From positions 1-39,772 of IMG/VR virus record IMGVR_UViG_3300017917_001531: a DNA stretch of 39,772 bases; one strand, written 5' to 3'. Both the position numbers and the translations under genes were made by a program. Below, in pieces: positions 31,456 through 37,476 of the stretch (positions are counted from its first letter, which is position 1; every line of letters starts with the position of its first letter). Under the pieces are notes generated by a model that saw only the letters and a list, made by a program, of their open reading frames with translations, did no database searches and had not been told where the DNA came from. Source of the DNA: a virus.

Positions 31456-31817
31456 GCTGCTTTCCTAAAGTAACCGTAAGGCAAACTGATCAAGTAGCAA
31501 AGATACTCATCGTCGCCATCGCTGCCTTCTGCTTCATGAATCCAACGGAGTGCTTGTTCACGACTTTTCGCACCACATTGGATAAGACTCAGCATACGCA
31601 TCTCAAAGTCATGCATTGCACGTGACTCATCTTCCTTGCGCTGGATCTCGTCCTGCTCGATCGTTCGGCAGCAATACTCAAGTTGTTCCTTGAGTTCTTC
31701 GAGAGTCATCGTCTTCATGTTCATGAAACGAGGACGCACGCCATGAGCATCTTTGTAAGCATCCCAGAGAGTACACTGCAACTGCTCATGTTCACTCATA
31801 TCATTCCAAGATTTCAT
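31452..31817 (-). CDS. Small conserved early protein, unknown function
   Basis: 121 residues from ATG 31817. This start is set by GGAGA six bases upstream and by the promoter at 31842-31870; an upstream ATG at 31883 would lie before the promoter. QCTLWDAYKDAHGVRPRFMNMKTMTLEELKEQLEYC matches my memory of a small helical family in aquatic T4-like phages. Residues 55-90 are strongly helical and charged. Function unknown. It leads the long operon that continues through ligase and polymerase. Confidence 0.7.
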   Translation of the reverse strand: MKSWNDMSEHEQLQCTLWDAYKDAHGVRPRFMNMKTMTLEELKEQLEYCCRTIEQDEIQRKEDESRAMHDFEMRMLSLIQCGAKSREQALRWIHEAEGSDGDDEYLCYLISLPYGYFRKAA

Positions 31818-31841
31818 CGCATTCTCCATCATAATAAGATT

Positions 31842-31870
31842 ATTATACCCCAATCTGCAATTAAAGACAA
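31842..31870 (-). promoter_or_regulatory. Strong sigma70-type promoter for the replication operon
   Basis: On the minus strand TTGTCT (31870-31865), 17 bases and TATAAT (31847-31842). The spacer begins TTAATTGC. Transcription would start near 31835 and give an 18-base leader containing GGAGA before ATG 31817. It shares 14 contiguous bases (TTGTCTTTAATTGC) with the promoter at 32475-32503. Confidence 0.8.
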
Positions 31871-31875
31871 GTCTT

Positions 31876-32124
31876 TTATGCACCTATCGTACGACGAGGA
31901 AACCCATTTGCAAAGCCACTAGTACCAGATACAAACCCACGAGAAGACTTTGCAGCCATTTTAGTTTTCTTAGCACGAGCAGGACGACCCACTTCGATAA
32001 CTCCACCCTTACGCAAAAATGCTTTCATTGCTTTTTCAGATTCAGCACGAATCTCTGCTTTTGTTTGAACAGAACGATTGTAAATCGTTGCAACCTTAAC
32101 TTGTTTCTTTTGACTCATTTTCAT
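31876..32124 (-). CDS. Small basic protein, unknown function
   Basis: 82 residues, highly basic (KKQVKVATIYNRSVQTKAE, KGGVIEVGRPARAKKTKMAAK). RKGGVIEVGRPARAKKTK and SRGFVSGTSGFANGFPRRTIG are familiar from small proteins of aquatic T4-like phages, but no function is known to me. The charge suggests nucleic-acid or ribosome binding. It overlaps the upstream stop by one base and is the last gene of the short unit driven by the 32475-32503 promoter, just before the next promoter. Confidence 0.65.
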   Translation of the reverse strand: MKMSQKKQVKVATIYNRSVQTKAEIRAESEKAMKAFLRKGGVIEVGRPARAKKTKMAAKSSRGFVSGTSGFANGFPRRTIGA

Positions 32125-32444
32125 TATACAGACTCCTTCATTTCAATTTTCTTCCAACCATAATTAGCACACACGAAAGATTCATCAGTGTCTAGATTCA
32201 CAACAATGTCACCAACAGACAGACTATGCATCTTACCAACAACTTCAATCAAACTAGAATCTTCTTCGCACACAAAGTTTGCGATACGAAAGACTTCATC
32301 CATCGATCGAGCATCAACCCTCGCAACAAGTTCGAATTGATCAGAGATTTCTTCGATCTGTTTTTCGGTCATGAAAGACAGTTCACGACTGTTTTCATTT
32401 TCGAAGGGGAGTTGATAAACCAGGTAAGTAGACATCTTGCTCAT
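32124..32444 (-). CDS. YodL-like small protein
   Basis: 106 residues from ATG 32444, chosen because AGGAA lies six bases upstream; an in-frame ATG at 32486 overlaps the promoter -10 region. HSLSVGDIVVNLDTDESFVCANYGWKKIE resembles the YodL domain (S-SVGDVV...GW/F pattern) common in phages and mobile elements. The N-terminal half YLVYQLPFENENSRELSF with FELVARVDARSMDEVFRIANF is typical of small early proteins in T4-like phages. Function unknown. It is the first gene after the 32475-32503 promoter. Confidence 0.65.
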   Translation of the reverse strand: MSKMSTYLVYQLPFENENSRELSFMTEKQIEEISDQFELVARVDARSMDEVFRIANFVCEEDSSLIEVVGKMHSLSVGDIVVNLDTDESFVCANYGWKKIEMKESV

Positions 32445-32474
32445 TTCGTTTCCTTTCTCATTCACTATGTAATT

Positions 32475-32503
32475 ATTATCGCTCAAAACGCAATTAAAGA
32501 CAA
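32475..32503 (-). promoter_or_regulatory. Sigma70-type promoter, near copy of the 31842 promoter
   Basis: On the minus strand TTGTCT (32503-32498), 17 bases and GATAAT (32480-32475), with spacer start TTAATTGC. It lies just after the terminator at 32511-32538, forming a compact terminator-promoter junction. Confidence 0.75.
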
Positions 32504-32510
32504 CAACTAA

Positions 32511-32538
32511 ATGAGAAAACCCTACCGATGGTAGGGTT
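32511..32538 (-). terminator. Intrinsic terminator, perfect nine-pair hairpin with U-tract
   Basis: On the minus strand AACCCTACC and GGTAGGGTT form a perfect nine-pair stem with a three-base loop (32518-32538), followed directly by TTTTCTCAT. It ends the transcript of the genes at 34353-32590. Confidence 0.85.
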
Positions 32539-32573
32539 ATTTTAAGCCCGAATCTACAGGGTTCGGAGGGGTA

Positions 32574-32593
32574 GTAAGTAAGTACTTACTTAC
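32574..32593. repeat. Perfect 20-bp palindrome after the 32590-32892 gene
   Basis: GTAAGTAAGTACTTACTTAC is self-complementary over all 20 bases and overlaps the TAA stop of the minus-strand gene at 32590. It could be a protein-binding site or fold as an eight-pair hairpin with a GTAC loop. A second small hairpin (CCGAA with TTCGG) and the terminator at 32511-32538 follow within 60 bases. Confidence 0.8.
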
Positions 32594-32892
32594 CTAAGTC
32601 CAGCTAGAGCCGATGCAGGTGCGATCTGAATACCTGATCCAAAGATTCTATTGTATTCATTTGCCATCTGCTGGTTTGGAATTCCATCTGCTAGAATAGC
32701 ACTGCGACTTAAATTAAGATTTCCTTCTACATATGGCATGTAAGGTGCTAGACCTACACCCATACCCTGCTCTGTTCTTTGTAAGATAATCTGTGCAGGA
32801 TTTTTAAGTTCGATGAAAGAATCATATCGGTTGAACACTTCACCAATAAGTTCTTCACCTGTTACCATTTTATATACTACAATGTTTTCCAT
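32590..32892 (-). CDS. Small beta-rich conserved phage protein, Sm-like possibility
   Basis: 100 residues from ATG 32892, which has GAGG six bases upstream. ENIVVYKMVTGEELIGEVFNRYDSFIELKNPAQIIL looks like the first strands of an Sm/LSm-type barrel, a small family common in aquatic T4-like phages. The rest (GVGLAPYMPYVEGNLNLSRSAILADG) is also beta-rich, with a helical tail (PNQQMANEYNRIFGSGIQIA). RNA binding would fit an LSm-like fold but is only inferred. It overlaps the upstream stop and precedes a cluster of hairpins. Confidence 0.65.
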   Translation of the reverse strand: MENIVVYKMVTGEELIGEVFNRYDSFIELKNPAQIILQRTEQGMGVGLAPYMPYVEGNLNLSRSAILADGIPNQQMANEYNRIFGSGIQIAPASALAGLR

Positions 32893-32893
32893 A

Positions 32894-33094
32894 TTATTCC
32901 TCAACTAGTGTTTCAATAAAATCTGCTGCATGATGTTGGTTGCTAAAGAATCGTACAATAGTATTTTCCATTTCATAACAATGCTGCGCCACAATCATTA
33001 TCGTTTTATTTTTAAATACAGATACCTTGAGAAGCCATTCTCCTCTACGAACAAGAACAAACGAAATAAGGTTTTCTGATATTTTTGCTTTCAT
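32894..33094 (-). CDS. Small unknown protein
   Basis: 66 residues: KISENLISFVLVRRGEWLLKVSVFKNKTIMIVAQHCYEM then FFSNQHHAADFIETLVEE. It looks like a small alpha/beta protein without recognisable motif. There is no Shine-Dalgarno sequence; the ATG follows directly after a strong hairpin (33095-33131), and a CCTAAATA late-type motif lies inside that hairpin. It is coupled to the next gene by overlap. It could be a genuine small early/late protein; confidence is limited by its size. Confidence 0.5.
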   Translation of the reverse strand: MKAKISENLISFVLVRRGEWLLKVSVFKNKTIMIVAQHCYEMENTIVRFFSNQHHAADFIETLVEE

Positions 33095-33131
33095 AACAAG
33101 TATTTAGGGGATCCGAAGATCCCCACTTGTT
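33095..33131 (-). terminator. Strong two-part hairpin with UUCG loop between small genes
   Basis: On the minus strand GGGGATC-TTCG-GATCCCC forms a perfect seven-pair stem closed by the very stable UUCG loop (33107-33124). It is extended by AACAAGT pairing with ACTTGTT across a TAAAT bulge. It begins at the stop of the 27-residue gene and ends at the ATG of the 32894 gene. There is no U-tract, so it may be a processing or translation-control element rather than a full terminator. CCTAAATA (33101-33108) overlaps it. Confidence 0.6.
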
Positions 33132-33213
33132 ATACCTTTGGATAAGGGTTTGCTGGTACTTTACCGTTTACCCAATCCCAATCATCATCTGTCATAGGGA
33201 TCCAGTTAAGCAT
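33130..33213 (-). CDS. 27-residue acidic/aromatic microprotein
   Basis: A very short gene encoding 27 residues, beginning MLNWIPMTDDDWDWVNGK and ending VPANPYPKV. AAGGA lies eight bases before the ATG, at normal spacing, and the frame fills the gap between Hsp20 and the UUCG hairpin exactly, with its TAA overlapping the hairpin base. Three Trp, four Asp and a Pro-rich tail make it unlike random sequence. Function unknown; co-expression with Hsp20 suggests a small adaptor or inhibitor peptide. Confidence 0.55.
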   Translation of the reverse strand: MLNWIPMTDDDWDWVNGKVPANPYPKV

Positions 33214-33214
33214 T

Positions 33215-33712
33215 TTATTTTCCTTCGTTAAGAAGTTGTTTTGCTTTACCAGATTTGACAGGAATCTTCTTTGCTTTCTTCTCTTCAGGAATGATACGCT
33301 CAAGAGCAATCTTTAACATACCATTAAAGAGTTCAGCATTGTTGACTTCTACTTGATCATTCAGTGCGAATGTACGAGTGAACGCACGAGTAGCGATACC
33401 TTTGAACAAGTAATCATTATCAGTATTGTCAGTAGAAACGTTACCCTTAACTACAAGTTTCCCACCATCGATCTCGATCTCGATTTCTGATTCACCGAAA
33501 CCAGCAACAGCCATTTCGATAACATAGTGAGTGTCATCTATTTTACGGATATTGTATGGTGGGTAGTTAGGTACGTTCTTAGCGAAGTCATCATGAAACT
33601 TCTGCATCTTTGCAACTTGGTCTTCGAAACCAACAAAGAATTTGTCGAAGTCTTTTAGAAATGCTTGTGGGGACAAAATAACGTCAGGTGTGAATTTAGT
33701 CATATTTAACAT
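33215..33712 (-). CDS. hsp20: Small heat-shock protein, Hsp20/alpha-crystallin family
   Basis: 165 residues. The alpha-crystallin domain runs from about 52 to 145: YNIRKIDDTHYVIEMAVAGF, EIEIEIDGGKLVVKG, RAFTRTFALNDQVEV and the signature G-x-L-x-I/L (NGMLKIAL), then a Lys-rich tail. The N-terminal region (SPQAFLKDFDKFFVGF) is typical of IbpA-like proteins. AAGGAG precedes the ATG at 33712; a second ATG at 33703 is possible. These chaperones hold unfolding proteins; phage Hsp20 is common in aquatic T4-like phages. It lies after the phasin-like gene, downstream of the structured RNA. Confidence 0.92.
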   Translation of the reverse strand: MLNMTKFTPDVILSPQAFLKDFDKFFVGFEDQVAKMQKFHDDFAKNVPNYPPYNIRKIDDTHYVIEMAVAGFGESEIEIEIDGGKLVVKGNVSTDNTDNDYLFKGIATRAFTRTFALNDQVEVNNAELFNGMLKIALERIIPEEKKAKKIPVKSGKAKQLLNEGK

Positions 33713-33723
33713 TCTCCATCTCC

Positions 33724-33948
33724 TTACTTAGAAGCAAATACTTTTTTAACATCGAAAGATGCAGCTGAAGAACCTACTGTAGTGAAAAAATCTACAGTGG
33801 ATTTAGCAACAGTCTTAGCGAATGCTTGCTGTGCGTCAACGTAAGTTTGGAGTTGTTTTGCGACTGCCTCGTTTTGAACGAATGTTTTAACGAATTGAGT
33901 CTTTGCGCCAGAGATGGCGTCGATTGATGTATTGATTGCTGATAACAT
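33724..33948 (-). CDS. Small phasin-like helical protein
   Basis: 74 residues: MLSAINTSIDAISGAKTQFVKTFVQ, then QTYVDAQQAFAKTVAKSTVDFFTTVG. Amphipathic helices rich in Ala, Thr, Val and Phe recall phasins, which coat polyhydroxyalkanoate granules, but at this length the similarity may only reflect helix composition. AGGAG precedes the ATG at 33948, close behind the terminator at 33977-34003, so expression could depend on readthrough of the upstream structured RNA. Co-transcribed with hsp20. Confidence 0.55.
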   Translation of the reverse strand: MLSAINTSIDAISGAKTQFVKTFVQNEAVAKQLQTYVDAQQAFAKTVAKSTVDFFTTVGSSAASFDVKKVFASK

Positions 33949-33976
33949 ATTGTTCTCCTTTTCAGCGAGTTAAATT

Positions 33977-34003
33977 AAAAAATTGATACCCCGAAGGCAT
34001 ATC
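33977..34003 (-). terminator. Intrinsic terminator at the end of the structured RNA
   Basis: On the minus strand GATATGCC-TTCG-GGGTATC pairs with one bulged G and a UUCG loop, followed by AATTTTTTAATTT. It lies 28 bases upstream of the phasin-like ATG, so it can act as an attenuator for phasin-like and hsp20 genes. Confidence 0.75.
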
Positions 34004-34170
34004 ATCCAGCTTACCTTATACTGGATCGAAGTTTCGTCTCGATGGTGTAATTACACGGACGCCTTATGCCGTAGCAACGAACGGATCCTAAGGTGGATTC
34101 TTAAATTCGGCACCTGTGGATATTTAACCAGCCTTCACAGGTATGCTGGTTCCCATCCCGAGGGATGCTA
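33977..34170 (-). ncRNA. Structured RNA with H-type pseudoknot and terminator; candidate riboswitch, attenuator or sRNA
   Basis: No gene fits this roughly 195-base stretch, but on the minus strand it is dense with complementary segments. A CATCC/GGATG hairpin comes first (34167-34154). Then AACCAGC (34151-34145) pairs with GCTGGTT (34132-34126), while the loop segment ACCTGTG (34142-34136) can pair with CACAGGT (34118-34112): two perfect seven-pair helices in crossing order, i.e. an H-type pseudoknot. Next come CCGT/ACGG (34084-34081 with 34072-34069), a self-complementary GTGTAATTACAC, ATCCAG/CTGGAT (34026-34021 with 34009-34004) and finally the terminator. The order aptamer-terminator-ribosome site-gene fits a cis-regulatory leader. 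T4-like aquatic phages are known to carry RNA motifs such as manA and wcaG; I cannot confirm a match. Confidence 0.65.
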
Positions 34171-34173
34171 ATC

Positions 34174-34181
34174 TATTTAGG
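34174..34181 (-). promoter_or_regulatory. Late-promoter-like motif CCTAAATA before the structured RNA
   Basis: CCTAAATA on the minus strand overlaps the stop of the 58-residue gene. A start site 8-10 bases downstream would put the 5' end of the transcript at the first hairpin of the structured RNA. Confidence 0.45.
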
Positions 34182-34353
34182 CAGCAGGTGCTTGCTGATT
34201 AACTGCTTCCAATTGTTTTTGGATCTCAGCAACTTGTGGCTCGCCTTGCTGTTTGATCTTGTTGATAAGCAATACCACTTCTTCAAATGGATGCTTACCT
34301 AATGTACGAAGAATCATATTTACTTCTTCAATAGTCAATTCAAGTTTGATCAT
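34177..34353 (-). CDS. 58-residue conserved helical protein
   Basis: 58 residues, MIKLELTIEEVNMILRTLG, then KHPFEEVVLLINKIKQQGE and a Gln/Ala tail. The pattern is a small two-helix protein I associate with aquatic T4-like phages. Its ATG overlaps the regA TGA as ATGA, and AGGAAAG lies upstream within regA, so it is translated by coupling. Function unknown. Its stop overlaps the late-type motif at 34174-34181. Confidence 0.7.
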   Translation of the reverse strand: MIKLELTIEEVNMILRTLGKHPFEEVVLLINKIKQQGEPQVAEIQKQLEAVNQQAPAA

Positions 34354-34769
34354 TTTGTTTTCTTTCCTATGTTATATTTTGGAACAAGTTCCCACTGGTC
34401 TTTTTCTTTGTAAGAGACCACCTTAATTTGTGATAACGATGCTTTATGTTCTGCTTGTCCAGGATTAATAATCTTTAGCAGATCCCAGTCTTGAAGTAGT
34501 TTAGTGATAGCATTACGTCTTTCAACATCTCCACTAGTAATGTTCGACTCTTTGCCATCAAGAGCAAACAACTCTTTAAAGTGAACGATGAAATACCTAC
34601 CCTGCTTATGCAAGATATGGCAGGATTGATACAGTTTATTTTCTTTTCTGGATGCAATGCCAATACGAGTCAGTGTTTCTCTTATCTTTAAGAAGTTATC
34701 TGGCTCTGGAAGACTCACTTCAAGCATCGACTCTGGTGTCCAGTCGTAGTAAATCATTTCTACAGTCAT
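34350..34769 (-). CDS. regA: RegA translational repressor
   Basis: 139 residues. T4 RegA binds ribosome-binding sites of many early mRNAs and blocks their translation. The family-typical RYFIVHFKELFALDGK (about 57-73) followed by RRNAITKLLQDWDLL is clear. Its place after gp62 in the order gp45-gp44-gp62-regA matches T4 exactly. The start overlaps the gp62 stop by one base; a second ATG lies four codons in (MIYYDW). Confidence 0.9.
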   Translation of the reverse strand: MTVEMIYYDWTPESMLEVSLPEPDNFLKIRETLTRIGIASRKENKLYQSCHILHKQGRYFIVHFKELFALDGKESNITSGDVERRNAITKLLQDWDLLKIINPGQAEHKASLSQIKVVSYKEKDQWELVPKYNIGKKTK

Positions 34770-35149
34770 TATTTTCCACCTTTATATAATTTTTCTTTTA
34801 TCATGGCGATCTGTTCTTCACTAAGGACACTCAGGGCTTCCTTAGCTCTATTCGAGGAATACCCATAGTACTCCTTAACAAGACTAAGAGATTCAGTAAC
34901 GGAGTCTTTCTTAGCCCATTTGCTGAATCTCTTCTTCTTAGATATACTATTTAGTAAAAAGAAAAACTGCCAATCTTCATCGATGTGACTGCGAGAGTTC
35001 ATCTCGTTGGCATAAAGGATTGTATCTGGAAACTGAGAAAGACCCATATTGACAATGAATGCCTTATAGTCCTTCTTAGCTGTAGGATCGTCTTGAAACA
35101 GATTTTGTTTAGTAGAATTTATTGCATTAATAAAATCAAATGGAGTCAT
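34769..35149 (-). CDS. 62: Clamp loader small subunit, T4 gp62 type
   Basis: 126 residues. One copy of gp62 with four of gp44 loads the sliding clamp in T4. TPFDFINAINSTKQNLFQD and YGYSSNRAKEALSVLSEEQIAMI match the phage gp62 pattern, and position between gp44 and regA supports it. It is shorter than T4 gp62 (187), as is usual in aquatic relatives. It has no nucleotide-binding motif, as expected. Confidence 0.85.
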   Translation of the reverse strand: MTPFDFINAINSTKQNLFQDDPTAKKDYKAFIVNMGLSQFPDTILYANEMNSRSHIDEDWQFFFLLNSISKKKRFSKWAKKDSVTESLSLVKEYYGYSSNRAKEALSVLSEEQIAMIKEKLYKGGK

Positions 35150-35457
35150 CGCATAAACCCAACTTCTCTTAGATTGTCCTTTTTACAAGCAAAATTTCTG
35201 CCAGGAAAAAGATCTCCAAGTTTCTTTTCTATTTCTTCTCTCGTCAGACCTTGTGCTAAAAAGTTAGAGTCTTTATCATAAACAAAAAACTGACCATTAT
35301 ACTTTTCTATAGAGATGAATATCATTCCATCTTCTTCATCTTGTTTTACTTCTTGCTCAAGTTGCTTGGCAAATTGTCCAAGTTTCCAAATAGCTACTGC
35401 TTGTCTTAAAGTCCAACCAATCCAGAATGCAAAAATAGCAACCAATAAGTAGTCCAT
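35146..35457 (-). CDS. Small membrane-anchored protein between gp44 and gp62
   Basis: 103 residues. One N-terminal hydrophobic segment (MDYLLVAIFAFWIGWTLRQAVAIW, about 3-24) is followed by an acidic coiled stretch (KQLEQEVKQDEEDG) and a small folded part (ISIEKYNGQFFVYDKDSNFLAQGLTREEIEKKL). It probably faces the cytoplasm. Function unknown; insertion between clamp-loader genes in the same operon is its only context. It overlaps gp62 by four bases. Confidence 0.7.
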   Translation of the reverse strand: MDYLLVAIFAFWIGWTLRQAVAIWKLGQFAKQLEQEVKQDEEDGMIFISIEKYNGQFFVYDKDSNFLAQGLTREEIEKKLGDLFPGRNFACKKDNLREVGFMR

Positions 35458-35467
35458 AAGTTTTCCC

Positions 35468-36427
35468 TTACTTGAATTGACATTGTGCCATAATCTCAGT
35501 CAATGCTGCCATTATATTTAGTTCTTGGTCAGCCACGAATGCTGCTTTATACTGATAGTCAGCCAAGAACAAAATTAGCTGTGGAATACTAGTAGGTTGG
35601 ACAGATGTATTAGCATGCTCATAGAATTGTCTAAACAACGTAGCAGCATCAGCATCAGAGTTTTTAGCGACCCAAGAACGAACACCAGAAAAGTCTTTGT
35701 CTTTCATCAGCTTCATAAGACTTTTAAAAGATTCTTCTGACATGTTGACAAGAATACCAGAGTCGATCTTACCACTAACGGAATATCTCTGAAGTTCGTT
35801 TAGGATGCGACGATAGTCTGGAAAGTGTTTGGTGATAAGTTCTGCTACAACTTTAGAATCAAACTCAATACCTTCTGCAGTCAGAATATCTACAGCACGA
35901 CGATAGAATGAAGCAGCGATCTTAGGTTTATTAGAAACATCAATCTTAAAGTCGATGTTAGCGCAACGACTACGAAGTGGTTCAAGAATCTTGTTTTTGA
36001 AATTACATGTAAAGATAAATCTACAGTTAGCAGAAAAGTCTTCCATGAATGCACGAAGGGCAGGTTGCACTGACTCAGCATTCATATAGTCTGCCTCATC
36101 AATAATAACAACCTTTTTTGCATCAGTAAGAGAAACAGTTGATGCAAAAGAAGTGATTAGAGTTCGGAGAGTTTCGATCTTACGACCTTCATCCGATCCG
36201 TTAATTACTAGAAACTCTGCACCAATTTCATTGCACAGTGCTTTAGCTACTGTTGTTTTACCAACACCAGCAGTACCAGAAAGCAAGAAGTGGGGTAGTT
36301 CTCCTTGTGCCACATATTGTTTAAATACTTGCTTTACACTTTCTGGTAGCACACAGTCATCGATAGTTTTTGGGCGATACTTTTCTACCCAAAGAAATTG
36401 GTCATCACGTGATTCAATCATTTTCAT
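35468..36427 (-). CDS. 44: Clamp loader large subunit, T4 gp44 type AAA+ ATPase
   Basis: 319 residues, identical in length to T4 gp44. Opens and loads gp45 using ATP. Walker A GTAGVGKTT is at 51-59, Walker B IIDEAD near 108-113, sensor 1 RFIFTCNFKNK, and the SRC motif with the arginine finger in LEPLRSRC. WVEKYRPKTIDDCVLP is the standard clamp-loader opening. Its start overlaps the stop of the preceding gene as ATGA. Confidence 0.96.
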   Translation of the reverse strand: MKMIESRDDQFLWVEKYRPKTIDDCVLPESVKQVFKQYVAQGELPHFLLSGTAGVGKTTVAKALCNEIGAEFLVINGSDEGRKIETLRTLITSFASTVSLTDAKKVVIIDEADYMNAESVQPALRAFMEDFSANCRFIFTCNFKNKILEPLRSRCANIDFKIDVSNKPKIAASFYRRAVDILTAEGIEFDSKVVAELITKHFPDYRRILNELQRYSVSGKIDSGILVNMSEESFKSLMKLMKDKDFSGVRSWVAKNSDADAATLFRQFYEHANTSVQPTSIPQLILFLADYQYKAAFVADQELNIMAALTEIMAQCQFK

Positions 36428-36735
36428 TCCTCAAAAAATTGTAGTAATGTAGATGTTACTTCTGGCTTTGGTCGTTTCACAGTTGGTCCATTAGAGATCT
36501 TACCTTCAGTAATATCCCAACCTTCGATGCACATATTTCTTACATCATTTGAGTGTCTGGCTTTTGCTTTACTTTCTAAATAAAAGTCAGCGATCCACTC
36601 CCACCTATGATGGAAGTCGCACCATACCATTTTCTTAATCTGTCTACCTTCCTCTACATTTGTAGTGTAAAGTTCAACAGCAGGCAGAACCTCCCTAAAA
36701 ACTCTAGGGAATGCTACATCACTTCGTTTTGTCAT
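36424..36735 (-). CDS. Small protein between gp45 and gp44; candidate gp33-like late-transcription coactivator
   Basis: 103 residues from ATG 36735; a TTG at 36765 is a less likely start. It begins MTKRSDVAFPRVFREVLPAVELYTT, with an aromatic middle (KKMVWCDFHHRWEWIADFYLESKAKARH), and ends VTSTLLQFFEE. In T4, gp33 (112 residues) bridges RNA polymerase and the clamp through a hydrophobic/acidic C-terminal motif; size, C-terminus and adjacency to gp45 make gp33 a reasonable guess. No sequence family is recognised with certainty, so treat function as open. Confidence 0.6.
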   Translation of the reverse strand: MTKRSDVAFPRVFREVLPAVELYTTNVEEGRQIKKMVWCDFHHRWEWIADFYLESKAKARHSNDVRNMCIEGWDITEGKISNGPTVKRPKPEVTSTLLQFFEE

Positions 36736-36777
36736 AATATACCCATAATAAACAAAAGGGAACAAGTCCCCTATGAT

Positions 36778-37437
36778 TTAAAACTCAAAAGTAGAGTCAG
36801 CTTCAACTGCTACATAATAAACCAAATCACTGGCTGTTGATTTAAAACGAGAGATTTTCTTACTAGAGATACTAACATCGTAGTCTCCAGGAAGCATTTT
36901 TAGGTTTTCAACTTTCAAGTTGACTTTGAATGTCTTGTCAGTCGCTCCAACTGGTTCGCTAAAAGAATTACCAGTGGCATTCTTTTTATCACCAACAACT
37001 GCAGTGATAGTCTTACCATCACCTACGATGGAAACATCTGGACTACGTAGCACAGAAGCAGTCTTTTGAATCATGTTCAACATTTGAGAGGTAATATTGA
37101 AATTCACCTCAGCTTCTGGGAATGTGATTGCTTTTTGGGGTGCAGTGAGGACAGATGCGTCTGCAGCGAAGAATTTAATCTTCATACTACCCTGACTAAT
37201 ACTGACAAATTTATCTTGGAATTCTAACTCTGGATCTTCAAACAGAGACATAGCACCAAGAAATTCGTTTAGATCATAGATACCAAAGTCAGGGAATGTT
37301 TCGCTAACAGTGGCATCAGACATTACGTTTTTCTGTGCGCTAATGGTTGAGAGTTTGTTGCCAGATTTAAGTAGCAAGTTGGAATTGATTCCAGCAAAAT
37401 TCTTAAAAAGTGCAACAGTTTCTTTACTAAGTTTCAT
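36778..37437 (-). CDS. 45: Sliding clamp, T4 gp45 type
   Basis: 219 residues, close to T4 gp45 (228). The trimeric clamp holds polymerase on DNA and is needed for late transcription. MKLSKETVALFKNFAGINSNLLLKSG is the characteristic opening, and FGIYDLNEFLGAMSLF and the C-terminal VYYVAVEADSTFEF fit the family. AAGGAG precedes the ATG, and a TTGTCT-N17-CATAAT promoter lies 40 bases upstream. It starts the clamp-clamp loader-regA operon. Confidence 0.93.
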   Translation of the reverse strand: MKLSKETVALFKNFAGINSNLLLKSGNKLSTISAQKNVMSDATVSETFPDFGIYDLNEFLGAMSLFEDPELEFQDKFVSISQGSMKIKFFAADASVLTAPQKAITFPEAEVNFNITSQMLNMIQKTASVLRSPDVSIVGDGKTITAVVGDKKNATGNSFSEPVGATDKTFKVNLKVENLKMLPGDYDVSISSKKISRFKSTASDLVYYVAVEADSTFEF

Positions 37438-37476
37438 TATTTCTCCTTATCAAATGAATACATACTATGTATAATA

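Noticed and set aside
34004-34100. Possible hammerhead ribozyme (CGAAAC near a GUC in the structured RNA)
   Set aside because: The invariant CUGAUGA segment is missing on both strands and the stems do not match hammerhead geometry.
33977-34170. tRNA or tmRNA-like element
   Set aside because: No cloverleaf with GTTC-type T-arm or CCA end; the crossing helices fit a pseudoknot instead.
33983-34171. A 62-residue plus-strand frame over the structured RNA
   Set aside because: All surrounding genes are on the minus strand, it has no ribosome site, and the region's dense inverted repeats explain it better.
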